Origin: an uncultured Bacilli bacterium
GTDB taxonomy: Bacteria; Bacillota_I; Bacilli_A; RF39; UBA660
NCBI GenBank assembly: GCA_947522695.1
Contig: CANNTX010000020.1
Coordinates: 1 to 20,975 of the forward strand
Length of the DNA stretch: 20,975 bases
Direction: 5' to 3'
Shown here: positions 14,594 through 20,975 of the stretch, one piece after another
Numbering within the stretch: position 1 is the stretch's first letter
Layout of the letters: each line of letters starts with the position of its first letter
Position numbers and translations under genes: made by a program
The notes under the pieces: model-generated
Seen by the model: the letters and a program-made list of their open reading frames with translations, nothing else
What the model was told of the DNA's origin: nothing
Database searches by the model: none

Positions 14594-15727
14594 TTACTCC
14601 TCTTCGATTGCATTCAATAAATAATCGCTTGATATTTCTTGTAACTTTTTTAATTTGTTTTTTATATTAACGTAATTTGTTTTTTTTATTTCTTTTAAAG
14701 TTTTATAATTTGAAATTGATGAAATATGATTGTTCAAACCAAGTTGTTCTAATAATGATGCTTTTCTATTTTCTCTTATTATATTATGATTTTCATCCTC
14801 ATCAAATATTGCATAAAAATCTTTTTCAAAAATGATGGAAAAAACAGTTCCATGAAAAGAATTTGTGCAAACAATAGTTGAATAATATAAAAGATTTAGA
14901 AATTCTAATGGACCTGAATTACCATAATTTTTTATATTTTTGAAAATTTCTCTTGGATGCATATAAGGAGTAATTATAGGTAATTTATTTTCCTTTCTTA
15001 TTTTTTCAGTAAAATTTAAAGAATATTTCTTACAATTTAAAGAATAATAAAATATATATGGCTCATTTATTATAGGAGGACCTATTAATTTTTCCCAGTC
15101 ATTTTTATTTAAGAGTAAAGTTGGATCAAGTACAAGAGTCGCATCATAACCCATGTTTCGCATAACATTAACTACATCCTTTTCTCTAAAAGAGAGATGA
15201 TTAAATTTATCAAGATATTTTATATTAAACAATTCATTACTAATTATGTTATTTATCGTATCTCCAAAAGATGGTGCATATGCAATTGCATTACCTTTAA
15301 ACTTTTCTTCAAGTTCTAAATAATATGCTAAACTACGATCATATGTTGTTTCCGACAAATTCCATATTTGATCACTTCCACAAATTATCGTGTCGTAATT
15401 GTTAATAATTTGGGATAAACTGCTTTCATTAATATAATTTGGACTACTTAGTAAATAATTATTATGTATAAAATCATTGTATTTTTTATTTTTTTCAATT
15501 ATTTTTCTGAAATGTAGAATATTATATAAATTTTTAATAAATACACCTTTATTAAAATATTTCAGATTAATTAATTCATACATTCCGTATTGATTTTCAG
15601 GTCTATAATTAATTATTTCAAACTTATAATTATTTTTTTTCAAAAATGTTTGTAATGCATATGCTTGTAAACAAGAGCCAAAGTTATAAGCAGCATGAAA
15701 TGTCAAAATTCCTTTTTTCTTTTTCAT
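14594..15727 (-). CDS. Polysaccharide pyruvyl transferase family protein (WcaK/CsaB-like)
   Basis: Enzyme of 377 residues from the family that adds a ketal-linked pyruvate from phosphoenolpyruvate to sugars of surface polymers. The N-terminus GILTFHAAYNFGSCLQAYAL is the family's opening motif. Inside are YDTIICGSDQIWNLSETTYD (about residues 110-130), AYAPSFGDT, HLSFREKDVVNVMRNMGY, LVLDPTLLLNKNDW and NSFHGTVFSIIFEKDFYAIF (about 292-311), which is the SxHG motif typical of this family. Its start overlaps the upstream gene's stop by 4 bp. The pairing with the ferredoxin/F420-beta protein suggests they act on the same sugar modification. Family members also include proteins of other function, so pyruvylation is likely, not certain. 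Confidence 0.9.
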   Translation of the reverse strand: MKKKKGILTFHAAYNFGSCLQAYALQTFLKKNNYKFEIINYRPENQYGMYELINLKYFNKGVFIKNLYNILHFRKIIEKNKKYNDFIHNNYLLSSPNYINESSLSQIINNYDTIICGSDQIWNLSETTYDRSLAYYLELEEKFKGNAIAYAPSFGDTINNIISNELFNIKYLDKFNHLSFREKDVVNVMRNMGYDATLVLDPTLLLNKNDWEKLIGPPIINEPYIFYYSLNCKKYSLNFTEKIRKENKLPIITPYMHPREIFKNIKNYGNSGPLEFLNLLYYSTIVCTNSFHGTVFSIIFEKDFYAIFDEDENHNIIRENRKASLLEQLGLNNHISSISNYKTLKEIKKTNYVNIKNKLKKLQEISSDYLLNAIEEE

Positions 15728-16692
15728 TTATATTCCTCCATTGATTTTTTTTGTTTAATCCAAATTCTCTTTTTTTCTTTTGATGAAAGCAAAAATTCTT
15801 TAATTTTTTTTAATATATAATAACCCTTTTCAAAAAAATTTAAAAATTTATTTTCACAACCATTTATACTTTTTATAGTATTTTTTGTTATATTTCTTTC
15901 ATTTATATTTCTAAAAGATTTATATCCTATTGCGATGCATTCATCAAAAGTTTTAATACTTATATTAGGAGTTTTCTTTTGAAAATGTAAATACATCATT
16001 TCTTTTCTTTTGATTCCATTATCAATAAATACTTTAAATATTTTTCCATTAAAATAATAATAAAACTGATATTTGTAATTTTGATGATTTCTGCAAGTAT
16101 ATCTTTTTTTAGTTTTATCAATATCAGCAAAATCATTAATAACTAAACATTTAATTTTGTTTTCTTTAATTATCATATTTATTCCTGTATATTCGTCAAA
16201 AGCAAAATTTTCATTTGAATAAAATATTTCTTTATAATTAAATAGACTTCCTTTTTCTTTAAAAATATTATTCATTTTTTTATTATTCTTATATAAAACA
16301 AAATGACCATTTCTGTTTATTTTATCATAACTGTTCAACATATTAAAATTTATAAAATCATTTATTTTACCAAAAATTTGATCAATGTCACAATGTCCCC
16401 AAAAATCATATTTTTGCAAATAATCCTCAAAAATTAATCCATATGCTGGCCTAAAATCACATAATTTATAAGGCTTTTTTACATTTATTTGCATGTTTAA
16501 TTTTTTTGACGCAAGTGAATTAAAATCATCTAAAGAAAATTTAATGAATTTAATATTTTTATATATGCTATTTTGAGGATTATCTGTAAAAATTAAAAAG
16601 TCATAATCCGAATTTTTTGAACACGAAAATTCCCATATTTTAAAATAATCAGGTAGTTTACCTATCCAACATACTATCATGCCTATTTTCAT
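15724..16692 (-). CDS. DUF6625-like putative glycosyltransferase
   Basis: Protein of 322 residues resembling the DUF6625 group found in polysaccharide loci, which looks like a GT-A-type sugar transferase. Visible landmarks are MKIGMIVCWIGKLPDYFKIW at the start, DFLIFTDNPQNS, KPYKLCDFRPAYGLIFEDYL (about residues 73-92), and WGHCDIDQIFGKINDF (about 98-113), where the DID triad is the likely metal/nucleotide-sugar site. Then come RNGHFVLYKNN and FAFDEYTGINMIIKE. The last 60 residues are basic. Its ends overlap both neighbours by 4 bp, so translation is tightly coupled. Donor and acceptor are unknown; the glycosyltransferase role is an inference from the DxD-like motif and context. Confidence 0.78.
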   Translation of the reverse strand: MKIGMIVCWIGKLPDYFKIWEFSCSKNSDYDFLIFTDNPQNSIYKNIKFIKFSLDDFNSLASKKLNMQINVKKPYKLCDFRPAYGLIFEDYLQKYDFWGHCDIDQIFGKINDFINFNMLNSYDKINRNGHFVLYKNNKKMNNIFKEKGSLFNYKEIFYSNENFAFDEYTGINMIIKENKIKCLVINDFADIDKTKKRYTCRNHQNYKYQFYYYFNGKIFKVFIDNGIKRKEMMYLHFQKKTPNISIKTFDECIAIGYKSFRNINERNITKNTIKSINGCENKFLNFFEKGYYILKKIKEFLLSSKEKKRIWIKQKKSMEEYK

Positions 16693-17834
16693 ATTTTTTC
16701 TCCATCGGTTTTAATTAATTTTTTATATATTTTTTCTAATTTAAAGGATTCATTATTTATATCATATCCAACTGCAATCTTTTTTTTGGCGGTGTTATTT
16801 TTATCCAATAAAATCAGTTGTTTATTCAAAATAATTTTTGCCCATATATCTGCACTTTGCTTTAATGATAAAAATTCAGTTTCATTTAAAACTTTAGTTT
16901 CTTTTGTCATATCATCAGAAAGCACACATAATAATCCTGTTGCTTGTGCTTCTATACCAACAACAGGCAAACCTTCATATAATGATGGCAAACAGAAAAC
17001 ATCAAATACTTGATATAATTCATTGACATCATTTCTCTGTCCTAAAAACTTAACGCAATCTTCTAATCCTAATTTTTTAACTTTTTCTTTTATCTCTTCC
17101 ATTAATGGACCTTGTCCAACTAGTATAAGTAAGGAATTATTATTTTGTTTATGCACTTCATTAAATATATCTATTAAAAATTTATGATTTTTTTGTTCAA
17201 CAAATCTTCCTATGTGGCCAATCACTAAGGTATCATCTTTTATATTTAATTCTTTTCTTTTTTTATTTCTTAATTGTTCATCATATTTAAATTTATCTAA
17301 ATCAATAGCGTTATTTAATAAATAAACATTACCTTTATCATATTCTTTATTGCCAAACAACCATCTTCCAGCTAATTCAGAACAACACATATAATTAGTA
17401 GCATAAACCTTACTAAAAGGTCTTAAAACCTGTTTTACTAAATTTTTCTTCCATTCTTTTTTATTTGTTGTACTATGGCTATGAGCAATTCTAACTGGCA
17501 CACCAGCTTTTTTTGCCGCTCTTAAAGGAAAAACTGATAAAGTATTTAAATGTGAATGAACGATTTTATAATTATTATCTTTAAAAATCTTTATTAAGTC
17601 TTTTTGATATTCAAATACTTTTTGATATGGTGGTACAAGAATGATTTTTCCACCTAATTTTTTTATTTCATCATAAGGTATATTTGTAGAATCTTCATCA
17701 CATATAAAATCAAACTGAATTTTAGTTCTATCAATATGTCTATAATAGTTCATTACAACTGATTCTACACCGCCACCTAGCCATTTGCCTATTATTTGTG
17801 CAATTCTAATTGGTTCTTGATTTTTCATTAACAC
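16689..17834 (-). CDS. GT4-family glycosyltransferase (EpsF-like)
   Basis: Sugar transferase of 381 residues with a GT-B fold. The N-terminal half opens RIAQIIGKWLGGGVESVVMN, as in EpsF-type capsule enzymes, followed by YKIVHSHLNTLSVFPLRAAK and RIAHSHSTTN. The C-terminal half has LVIGHIGRFVEQKNHKFLID (about residues 206-225), LILVGQGPLMEEI, VKFLGQRNDVNELYQVFDVF, and the donor motif EGLPVVGIEAQATGLLC at about 288-304. Two in-frame starts are possible: GTG at 17834, 6 bases after GGAAG, and ATG at 17828, 12 bases after it. I keep GTG on spacing, with doubt. The gap to the sugar transferase is 10 bp. It probably adds the second sugar of the repeat unit (inference from position). Confidence 0.93.
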   Translation of the reverse strand: MLMKNQEPIRIAQIIGKWLGGGVESVVMNYYRHIDRTKIQFDFICDEDSTNIPYDEIKKLGGKIILVPPYQKVFEYQKDLIKIFKDNNYKIVHSHLNTLSVFPLRAAKKAGVPVRIAHSHSTTNKKEWKKNLVKQVLRPFSKVYATNYMCCSELAGRWLFGNKEYDKGNVYLLNNAIDLDKFKYDEQLRNKKRKELNIKDDTLVIGHIGRFVEQKNHKFLIDIFNEVHKQNNNSLLILVGQGPLMEEIKEKVKKLGLEDCVKFLGQRNDVNELYQVFDVFCLPSLYEGLPVVGIEAQATGLLCVLSDDMTKETKVLNETEFLSLKQSADIWAKIILNKQLILLDKNNTAKKKIAVGYDINNESFKLEKIYKKLIKTDGEKI

Positions 17835-17844
17835 ACACTACTTC

Positions 17845-18534
17845 CTACTCAGCACCATTTTTTAGAAATACTACTTTTATTGTTTTAAAAACACATTTGA
17901 TATCTAATAATAGTGAAGCATTATTACAGTAATAATATTCTAGTTCTAATCTTTCTTCGTAGGTTAAATTAGATCTTCCATTACAAGCCCACCAACCTGA
18001 TAATCCAGGTTTAACACTTTCATAAATTTTATGATTTCCACCATGAGCATCTAATTCTCCGCTAACTAATGGTCTAGGGCCAATAAATGACATATCACTT
18101 TTAATTATTGATATTAATTGGGGTAATTCATCTAATGAAGTCTTTCTTAAAATATTACCAATTTTAGTTATTCTTGGATCGTTTGATAATTTTTGAGCTT
18201 TTTTCCATTCACTTTTATATGGTTCTTTTTTTAATAGTTCTTTTAGTACTTCATCCGCATTAGGTATCATGCTTCTAAATTTGTATAATTTAAATTCTTT
18301 TCCATTTTTACCTATTCTAGTTTGAGTATAAAATATTGAAGAGTAATCTTTATTTAGGATATATGATATTTTAATGATTATAGATAATGGGATTAAAAAT
18401 AAAATTCCAAATAAAGATAAGATTATATCGAATAATCTTTTAGTTATTAAATAAGAATATTTTTTTACTTTAGAAAAATTTAAACTACTTTCAGAAATAT
18501 CATTAATTCTTATATTGTTTACATCATTATTCAT
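17845..18534 (-). CDS. Initiating undecaprenyl-phosphate sugar-phosphate transferase
   Basis: Membrane enzyme that moves a sugar-1-phosphate from a nucleotide sugar to undecaprenyl phosphate, the first committed step of the pathway. It is of the short (monotopic PGT, PF02397) type. From the ATG at 18534 it has 229 residues; a GTG at 18543 in the same frame would add three. Landmarks are LFDIILSLFGILFLIPLSII (single membrane helix, about residues 35-55), FYTQTRIGKNGKEFKLYKFR with the conserved KFRSM, DPRITKIGNILRKTSLDELP with the active-site-type DE pair, MSFIGPRPL, and KPGLSGWWACNGRSNLTYEE. It is the first gene behind the 18.58-18.61 kb promoter. The WWxCxGR segment resembles galactose- or GalNAc-type enzymes, but specificity is not proven. 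Confidence 0.95.
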   Translation of the reverse strand: MNNDVNNIRINDISESSLNFSKVKKYSYLITKRLFDIILSLFGILFLIPLSIIIKISYILNKDYSSIFYTQTRIGKNGKEFKLYKFRSMIPNADEVLKELLKKEPYKSEWKKAQKLSNDPRITKIGNILRKTSLDELPQLISIIKSDMSFIGPRPLVSGELDAHGGNHKIYESVKPGLSGWWACNGRSNLTYEERLELEYYYCNNASLLLDIKCVFKTIKVVFLKNGAE

Positions 18535-18577
18535 ACAACACACACTCTCTTATTCCCTTTGTTTAAGTACTGTGATA

Positions 18578-18606
18578 ATTATAGCAAATATTAGAAATTT
18601 GTACAA
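18578..18606 (-). promoter_or_regulatory. Promoter of the polysaccharide biosynthesis operon
   Basis: On the minus strand TTGTAC (18606-18601) and TATAAT (18583-18578) are 17 bp apart, and the -10 box has the extended TGC element just before it. Transcription would start at about 18571, giving a leader of about 30-40 nt before the sugar transferase start. It is the only strong promoter I see for the nine-gene run to 8778, which is ended by the terminator at 8745-8773. Confidence 0.8.
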
Positions 18607-18697
18607 CGAATTATCAGAAAATCGCATAAATGTTTTACTGAATGATTTTAATATTTATATTTTTGCAAATTTTTATAATTAATCATATTAAGAATAA

Positions 18698-20416
18698 TTA
18701 ATTTATATTAAAAATTTTTTTAAGGAATAACTTTACATCATCATATTTTGAATCTGATAAATCTGGATATTCCACTAAAACTTTTTCCAGCCAATTTGAA
18801 CTATGACCATCAACATTACGAATAAAATTTTCAATTTCGCCACATTCAACTAAGAATACATTATTTTTATTTAAAAATCGAATTATTTTTTCATAATTTT
18901 CATAACATTTTCCTGATGGAATACTTGATTTACCATCTGACTTTAAAAGAGAAAATTTATTTATTTCTTTTAATTCTTCTTTTACTCTATCAAATATTTG
19001 CTTACTACTATATTCTCTATATTCGCTAAATATTTTATTAATTTTTGATTGAATATCTTCTAATGATTTTGATTGAATATTATTTTCCTTTTGATATAAT
19101 TCAATAAACTTAATATGATATTGTTCTATTATTTTATAAAGATTATTATTTGAAGTTAAATTATTTACCAATTCTTTTAATCTTTTTTGTTCATTTATTA
19201 AATCTAAATCTGCAATTATAATATAATCTATATGTAACTTATTTAATAAATTCGCAATAATTTTAAATTGATCTTTTCCTCCTAGAGCACAAAAAAGAAT
19301 ATTTTGAGATAAATTTTTATCTAGTGTATCTAAAATTATTGAATAAAACTTACAATCAGTTTCATCTTCGCATAATACTACTTTTCTATAAAACAAACCA
19401 TTTAATATATTTGTATGTCTTAGCATTCTATTATTTGCTAATTGTTTTAAACAATCATTATCTACTAGATTAAAATAATTAGTATTATCTTCTCTATCAA
19501 TTTTTATTATTTTAACCCTAGAGGAATTATTTTCTATTAGTCCTTTAATTAAATCTATGTTATGTGTTGAAATAAACACTTGTTTATTATTAGATAATGT
19601 GGAAATATTTTGTCCTAATGCTCTTGCTTGGGGAGGATGTAAAAACGTCTCAGGTTCATCTAATAAATAAATAGAATTATTGGAAGTAATAAATGCCGAT
19701 AATATTCCAACTGCACTTCTTATTCCATCGCCTTGATCACTAAGTTTCTCTAAATTATCAAGTATCATACATGTATCTCTTTTATTAATTGAAATTGCTT
19801 TTTCAATATCATCTTTGTTTCCATATTTATATCCTTTTACATAAAAATCTCCGTTGTTTGATTCATAAGTTTCTATCATTTTATTAAAATTATTAAATAG
19901 TATTTCGTTTAATTTATTAATCATAATTATATCTTTATTTAATTTTTCATATATTTTAATATTATATCTATAATTATGAATATGTGATAGATCAATTTCT
20001 TTTGTTATATTTAGTCTATTTTCAGTTGATAAATAATTAAAAAATGGTTTATATAAATTTTTATTACTTAAACTAGTATCTTCTATATTAACGAAATCAT
20101 AGTTATTATAATCAATTGATGATGAATTATCTAAAATAACCTTATAACTATTGAAATCGTTTTTGGGATAATTTTTTTCAAAAAAGTTTAATAAATTATC
20201 TTTACTGAAATTTTTTTCTTGATATTTAATTTCTTTGATAATAACATTATTTACACTATTAGTATCCATTATATTTGATTTTATTTCTTTTAAAGTTCTA
20301 CTTTTGCCAACATTATTTGGACCAACAAATACAACTATGTCATTATCATTTAAATCTAACTCAAAATCATTATTAAACTTGATTTTTTCGATTGATATTG
20401 ATGGAATATTATTCAT
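18698..20416 (-). CDS. OLD-family ATPase/TOPRIM nuclease
   Basis: Predicted ATP-driven nuclease of 572 residues, of the OLD type. The N-terminal ABC-type ATPase has Walker A GPNNVGKS (residues 32-39), the signature region LSDQGDGIRSAVGIL (about 225-239), Walker B IYLLDEPETFLHPPQ (about 249-263) and the H-loop His285 in ISTHNIDLI. The TOPRIM domain follows, with Glu350 in VVLCEDETD, the glycine turn ALGGKDQF (about 377-384) and Asp403/Asp405 in IIADLDLI; CGEIENF near residue 540 may be part of the same site. OLD proteins act against phages or on damaged DNA; many stand next to a partner gene (as in Gabija), but none is visible here. GGAGAG precedes the ATG. It has its own promoter and is the upstream neighbour of the polysaccharide operon. 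A defence role is inferred. Confidence 0.92.
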   Translation of the reverse strand: MNNIPSISIEKIKFNNDFELDLNDNDIVVFVGPNNVGKSRTLKEIKSNIMDTNSVNNVIIKEIKYQEKNFSKDNLLNFFEKNYPKNDFNSYKVILDNSSSIDYNNYDFVNIEDTSLSNKNLYKPFFNYLSTENRLNITKEIDLSHIHNYRYNIKIYEKLNKDIIMINKLNEILFNNFNKMIETYESNNGDFYVKGYKYGNKDDIEKAISINKRDTCMILDNLEKLSDQGDGIRSAVGILSAFITSNNSIYLLDEPETFLHPPQARALGQNISTLSNNKQVFISTHNIDLIKGLIENNSSRVKIIKIDREDNTNYFNLVDNDCLKQLANNRMLRHTNILNGLFYRKVVLCEDETDCKFYSIILDTLDKNLSQNILFCALGGKDQFKIIANLLNKLHIDYIIIADLDLINEQKRLKELVNNLTSNNNLYKIIEQYHIKFIELYQKENNIQSKSLEDIQSKINKIFSEYREYSSKQIFDRVKEELKEINKFSLLKSDGKSSIPSGKCYENYEKIIRFLNKNNVFLVECGEIENFIRNVDGHSSNWLEKVLVEYPDLSDSKYDDVKLFLKKIFNIN

Positions 20417-20443
20417 TTGTTATCTCTCCTTTTAATATTAATT

Positions 20444-20472
20444 ATTATAATAAATTAAAAAATTTGTGTAAA
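20444..20472 (-). promoter_or_regulatory. Promoter of the OLD nuclease gene
   Basis: On the minus strand TTTACA (20472-20467) and TATAAT (20449-20444) are 17 bp apart. The expected transcription start is near 20437, about 20 nt before the ATG at 20416, with AAAGGAGAG in between. Confidence 0.7.
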
Positions 20473-20550
20473 TAATAATTAATAAATTTTCTATATTATA
20501 TTTTAAAAATTAATAAAAACTTTTGTATAAAATGTATTCTAATATTATAA

Positions 20551-20612
20551 TTTGTATTTAATAAAATACAAAATTGTTAAAAAACATATTTTTGTATTAT
20601 GTATAATACAAA
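20551..20612. repeat. Pair of related palindromes upstream of the OLD gene
   Basis: TTTGTATTT with AAATACAAA (20551-20572, 4-nt spacer) and TTTGTATTAT with ATAATACAAA (20591-20612, 2-nt spacer) share the half-site TTTGTATT. Their centres are exactly 40 bp apart. They lie about 80-140 bp upstream of the OLD promoter in a gene-free, AT-rich stretch (20473-20687). They may be operator sites or, in such AT-rich DNA, partly chance; the matching half-sites and spacing argue against pure chance. I see nothing else in this stretch. Confidence 0.5.
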
Positions 20613-20691
20613 GTTATTAAAATATACATAAATTTATTGTAAAAAATAATTAATATTTTTAGGTTTAAATGACAAATATATACCATTAAAA

Positions 20692-20719
20692 TAAAAAACA
20701 GAATAGATTTCTCTATCCT
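20692..20719 (-). terminator. Intrinsic terminator after the small membrane peptide gene
   Basis: On the minus strand AGGATAGA (20719-20712), loop GAAA, TCTATTCT (20707-20700) forms an 8-bp stem with one G-U pair and a GNRA-type tetraloop, followed by GTTTTTT. It starts 3 bases after the TAA of the 32-codon gene. Confidence 0.8.
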
Positions 20720-20721
20720 AC

Positions 20722-20820
20722 TTAATAATTTTCTCTATTAACTTGTAATATACACATTAAGGTTATACCTAATAGACCACCTATAATTAGTCCTATAAAA
20801 AAGATTGTAAATGTATTCAT
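20722..20820 (-). CDS. Small single-pass membrane peptide, DUF3789-like (32 residues)
   Basis: A short gene from the ATG at 20820 to TAA at 20724-20722, encoding MNTFTIFFIGLIIGGLLGIT then LMCILQVNRENY. One membrane helix (about residues 5-26) contains Gly-rich turns (IGLIIGGLLG) followed by a Cys and a polar tail. This layout matches the very small DUF3789-type proteins common in gut Firmicutes and their mobile elements; the function is unknown. AAAGGAG lies 7-8 bases before the ATG and a good terminator follows, so it is a real single-gene unit. A 66-codon frame at 20738-20938 on the same strand is rejected because it covers this gene's ribosome site in another frame. Confidence 0.75.
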   Translation of the reverse strand: MNTFTIFFIGLIIGGLLGITLMCILQVNRENY

Positions 20821-20975
20821 ATATTTCTCCTTTAATATCTATTATTATTATATTTAATTTTTTTGATATTATTTGTCGAAATATAGAATAAAGAAAAAAA
20901 GGTTCAATAAAATCTGGTGTGAAGTAAATTTCCATCAAACCATTATAAAATAAGGAAAAAAGTGTGTTTTTAAAA
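20821..20975. other. Upstream region of the small peptide gene, no gene seen
   Basis: Right edge of the window. It holds the ribosome site of the 32-codon gene and a possible weak minus-strand promoter (TTGAAC, 16 bp, TATATT at about 20878-20905). Nothing else is supported; the region may be the end of a feature outside the window. Confidence 0.3.

Noticed and set aside
20738..20938. 66-codon open frame on the minus strand
   Set aside because: It overlaps the 32-codon peptide gene and its ribosome site in another frame, and has no family features or good ribosome site.
1..20975. Mycoplasma-type genetic code (TGA as Trp)
   Set aside because: Several well-defined genes (sortase, cpsB, cpsC) end in TGA at the expected place and Trp is encoded by TGG.

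Overview
The window is very AT-rich (by eye about three quarters A+T) and almost every gene lies on the minus strand. The standard bacterial code fits, because TGA is used as a stop (for example in the sortase, CpsB and CpsC genes). Strong AAGGAG-type ribosome sites, a CpsB/CpsC/CpsD phosphotyrosine system and a sortase point to a low-GC Gram-positive-type bacterium of the Bacillota/Bacilli-Mycoplasmatota kind, probably a host-associated one. No rRNA, tRNA or CRISPR array is present.

Read in the direction of transcription (right to left), the right end holds a 32-codon membrane peptide gene with its own terminator, an AT-rich spacer with two evenly spaced palindromes, and a stand-alone OLD-type ATPase/TOPRIM nuclease gene with its own promoter. 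A second promoter (about 18.6 kb) starts a long exopolysaccharide/capsule operon: initiating sugar-phosphate transferase, two GT4 glycosyltransferases, a DUF6625-like glycosyltransferase, a polysaccharide pyruvyl transferase paired with a ferredoxin/F420-dehydrogenase-beta protein, a Wzy-type polymerase, a hexapeptide acetyltransferase, a Wzx flippase and a VanZ-like protein. It ends at a clear intrinsic terminator at about 8.76 kb. These genes fit a Wzy-dependent pathway: a sugar is loaded on undecaprenyl phosphate, extended and decorated, flipped, then polymerised.

At the left end a third operon carries the regulatory and attachment end of the same pathway: CpsC-type co-polymerase, CpsD-type tyrosine kinase, CpsB-type PHP phosphatase, a sortase with an unusual N-terminal domain, and a membrane protein cut by the window edge. 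Start and stop codons overlap throughout, so translation is probably coupled.

Between the two polysaccharide operons (3921-8646) sits the most unusual region: a tandem array of DUF1016/YhcG-type PD-(D/E)XK nuclease genes. It has four intact 296-codon copies and three degraded units, driven by a promoter matching the sigma-A consensus exactly (TTGACA, 17 bp, TATAAT) and overlapped by a 14-bp direct repeat. Every copy, including the broken ones, carries a 19-bp palindrome at the same codon position. The stem sequence differs from copy to copy, yet both arms change together so that pairing is kept even though this changes the protein. The flanks of the genes are near identical while the middle is variable. 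This suggests a diversifying family whose embedded palindrome is itself functional (a recognition site, a recombination site or an RNA/DNA hairpin); the function is inference.
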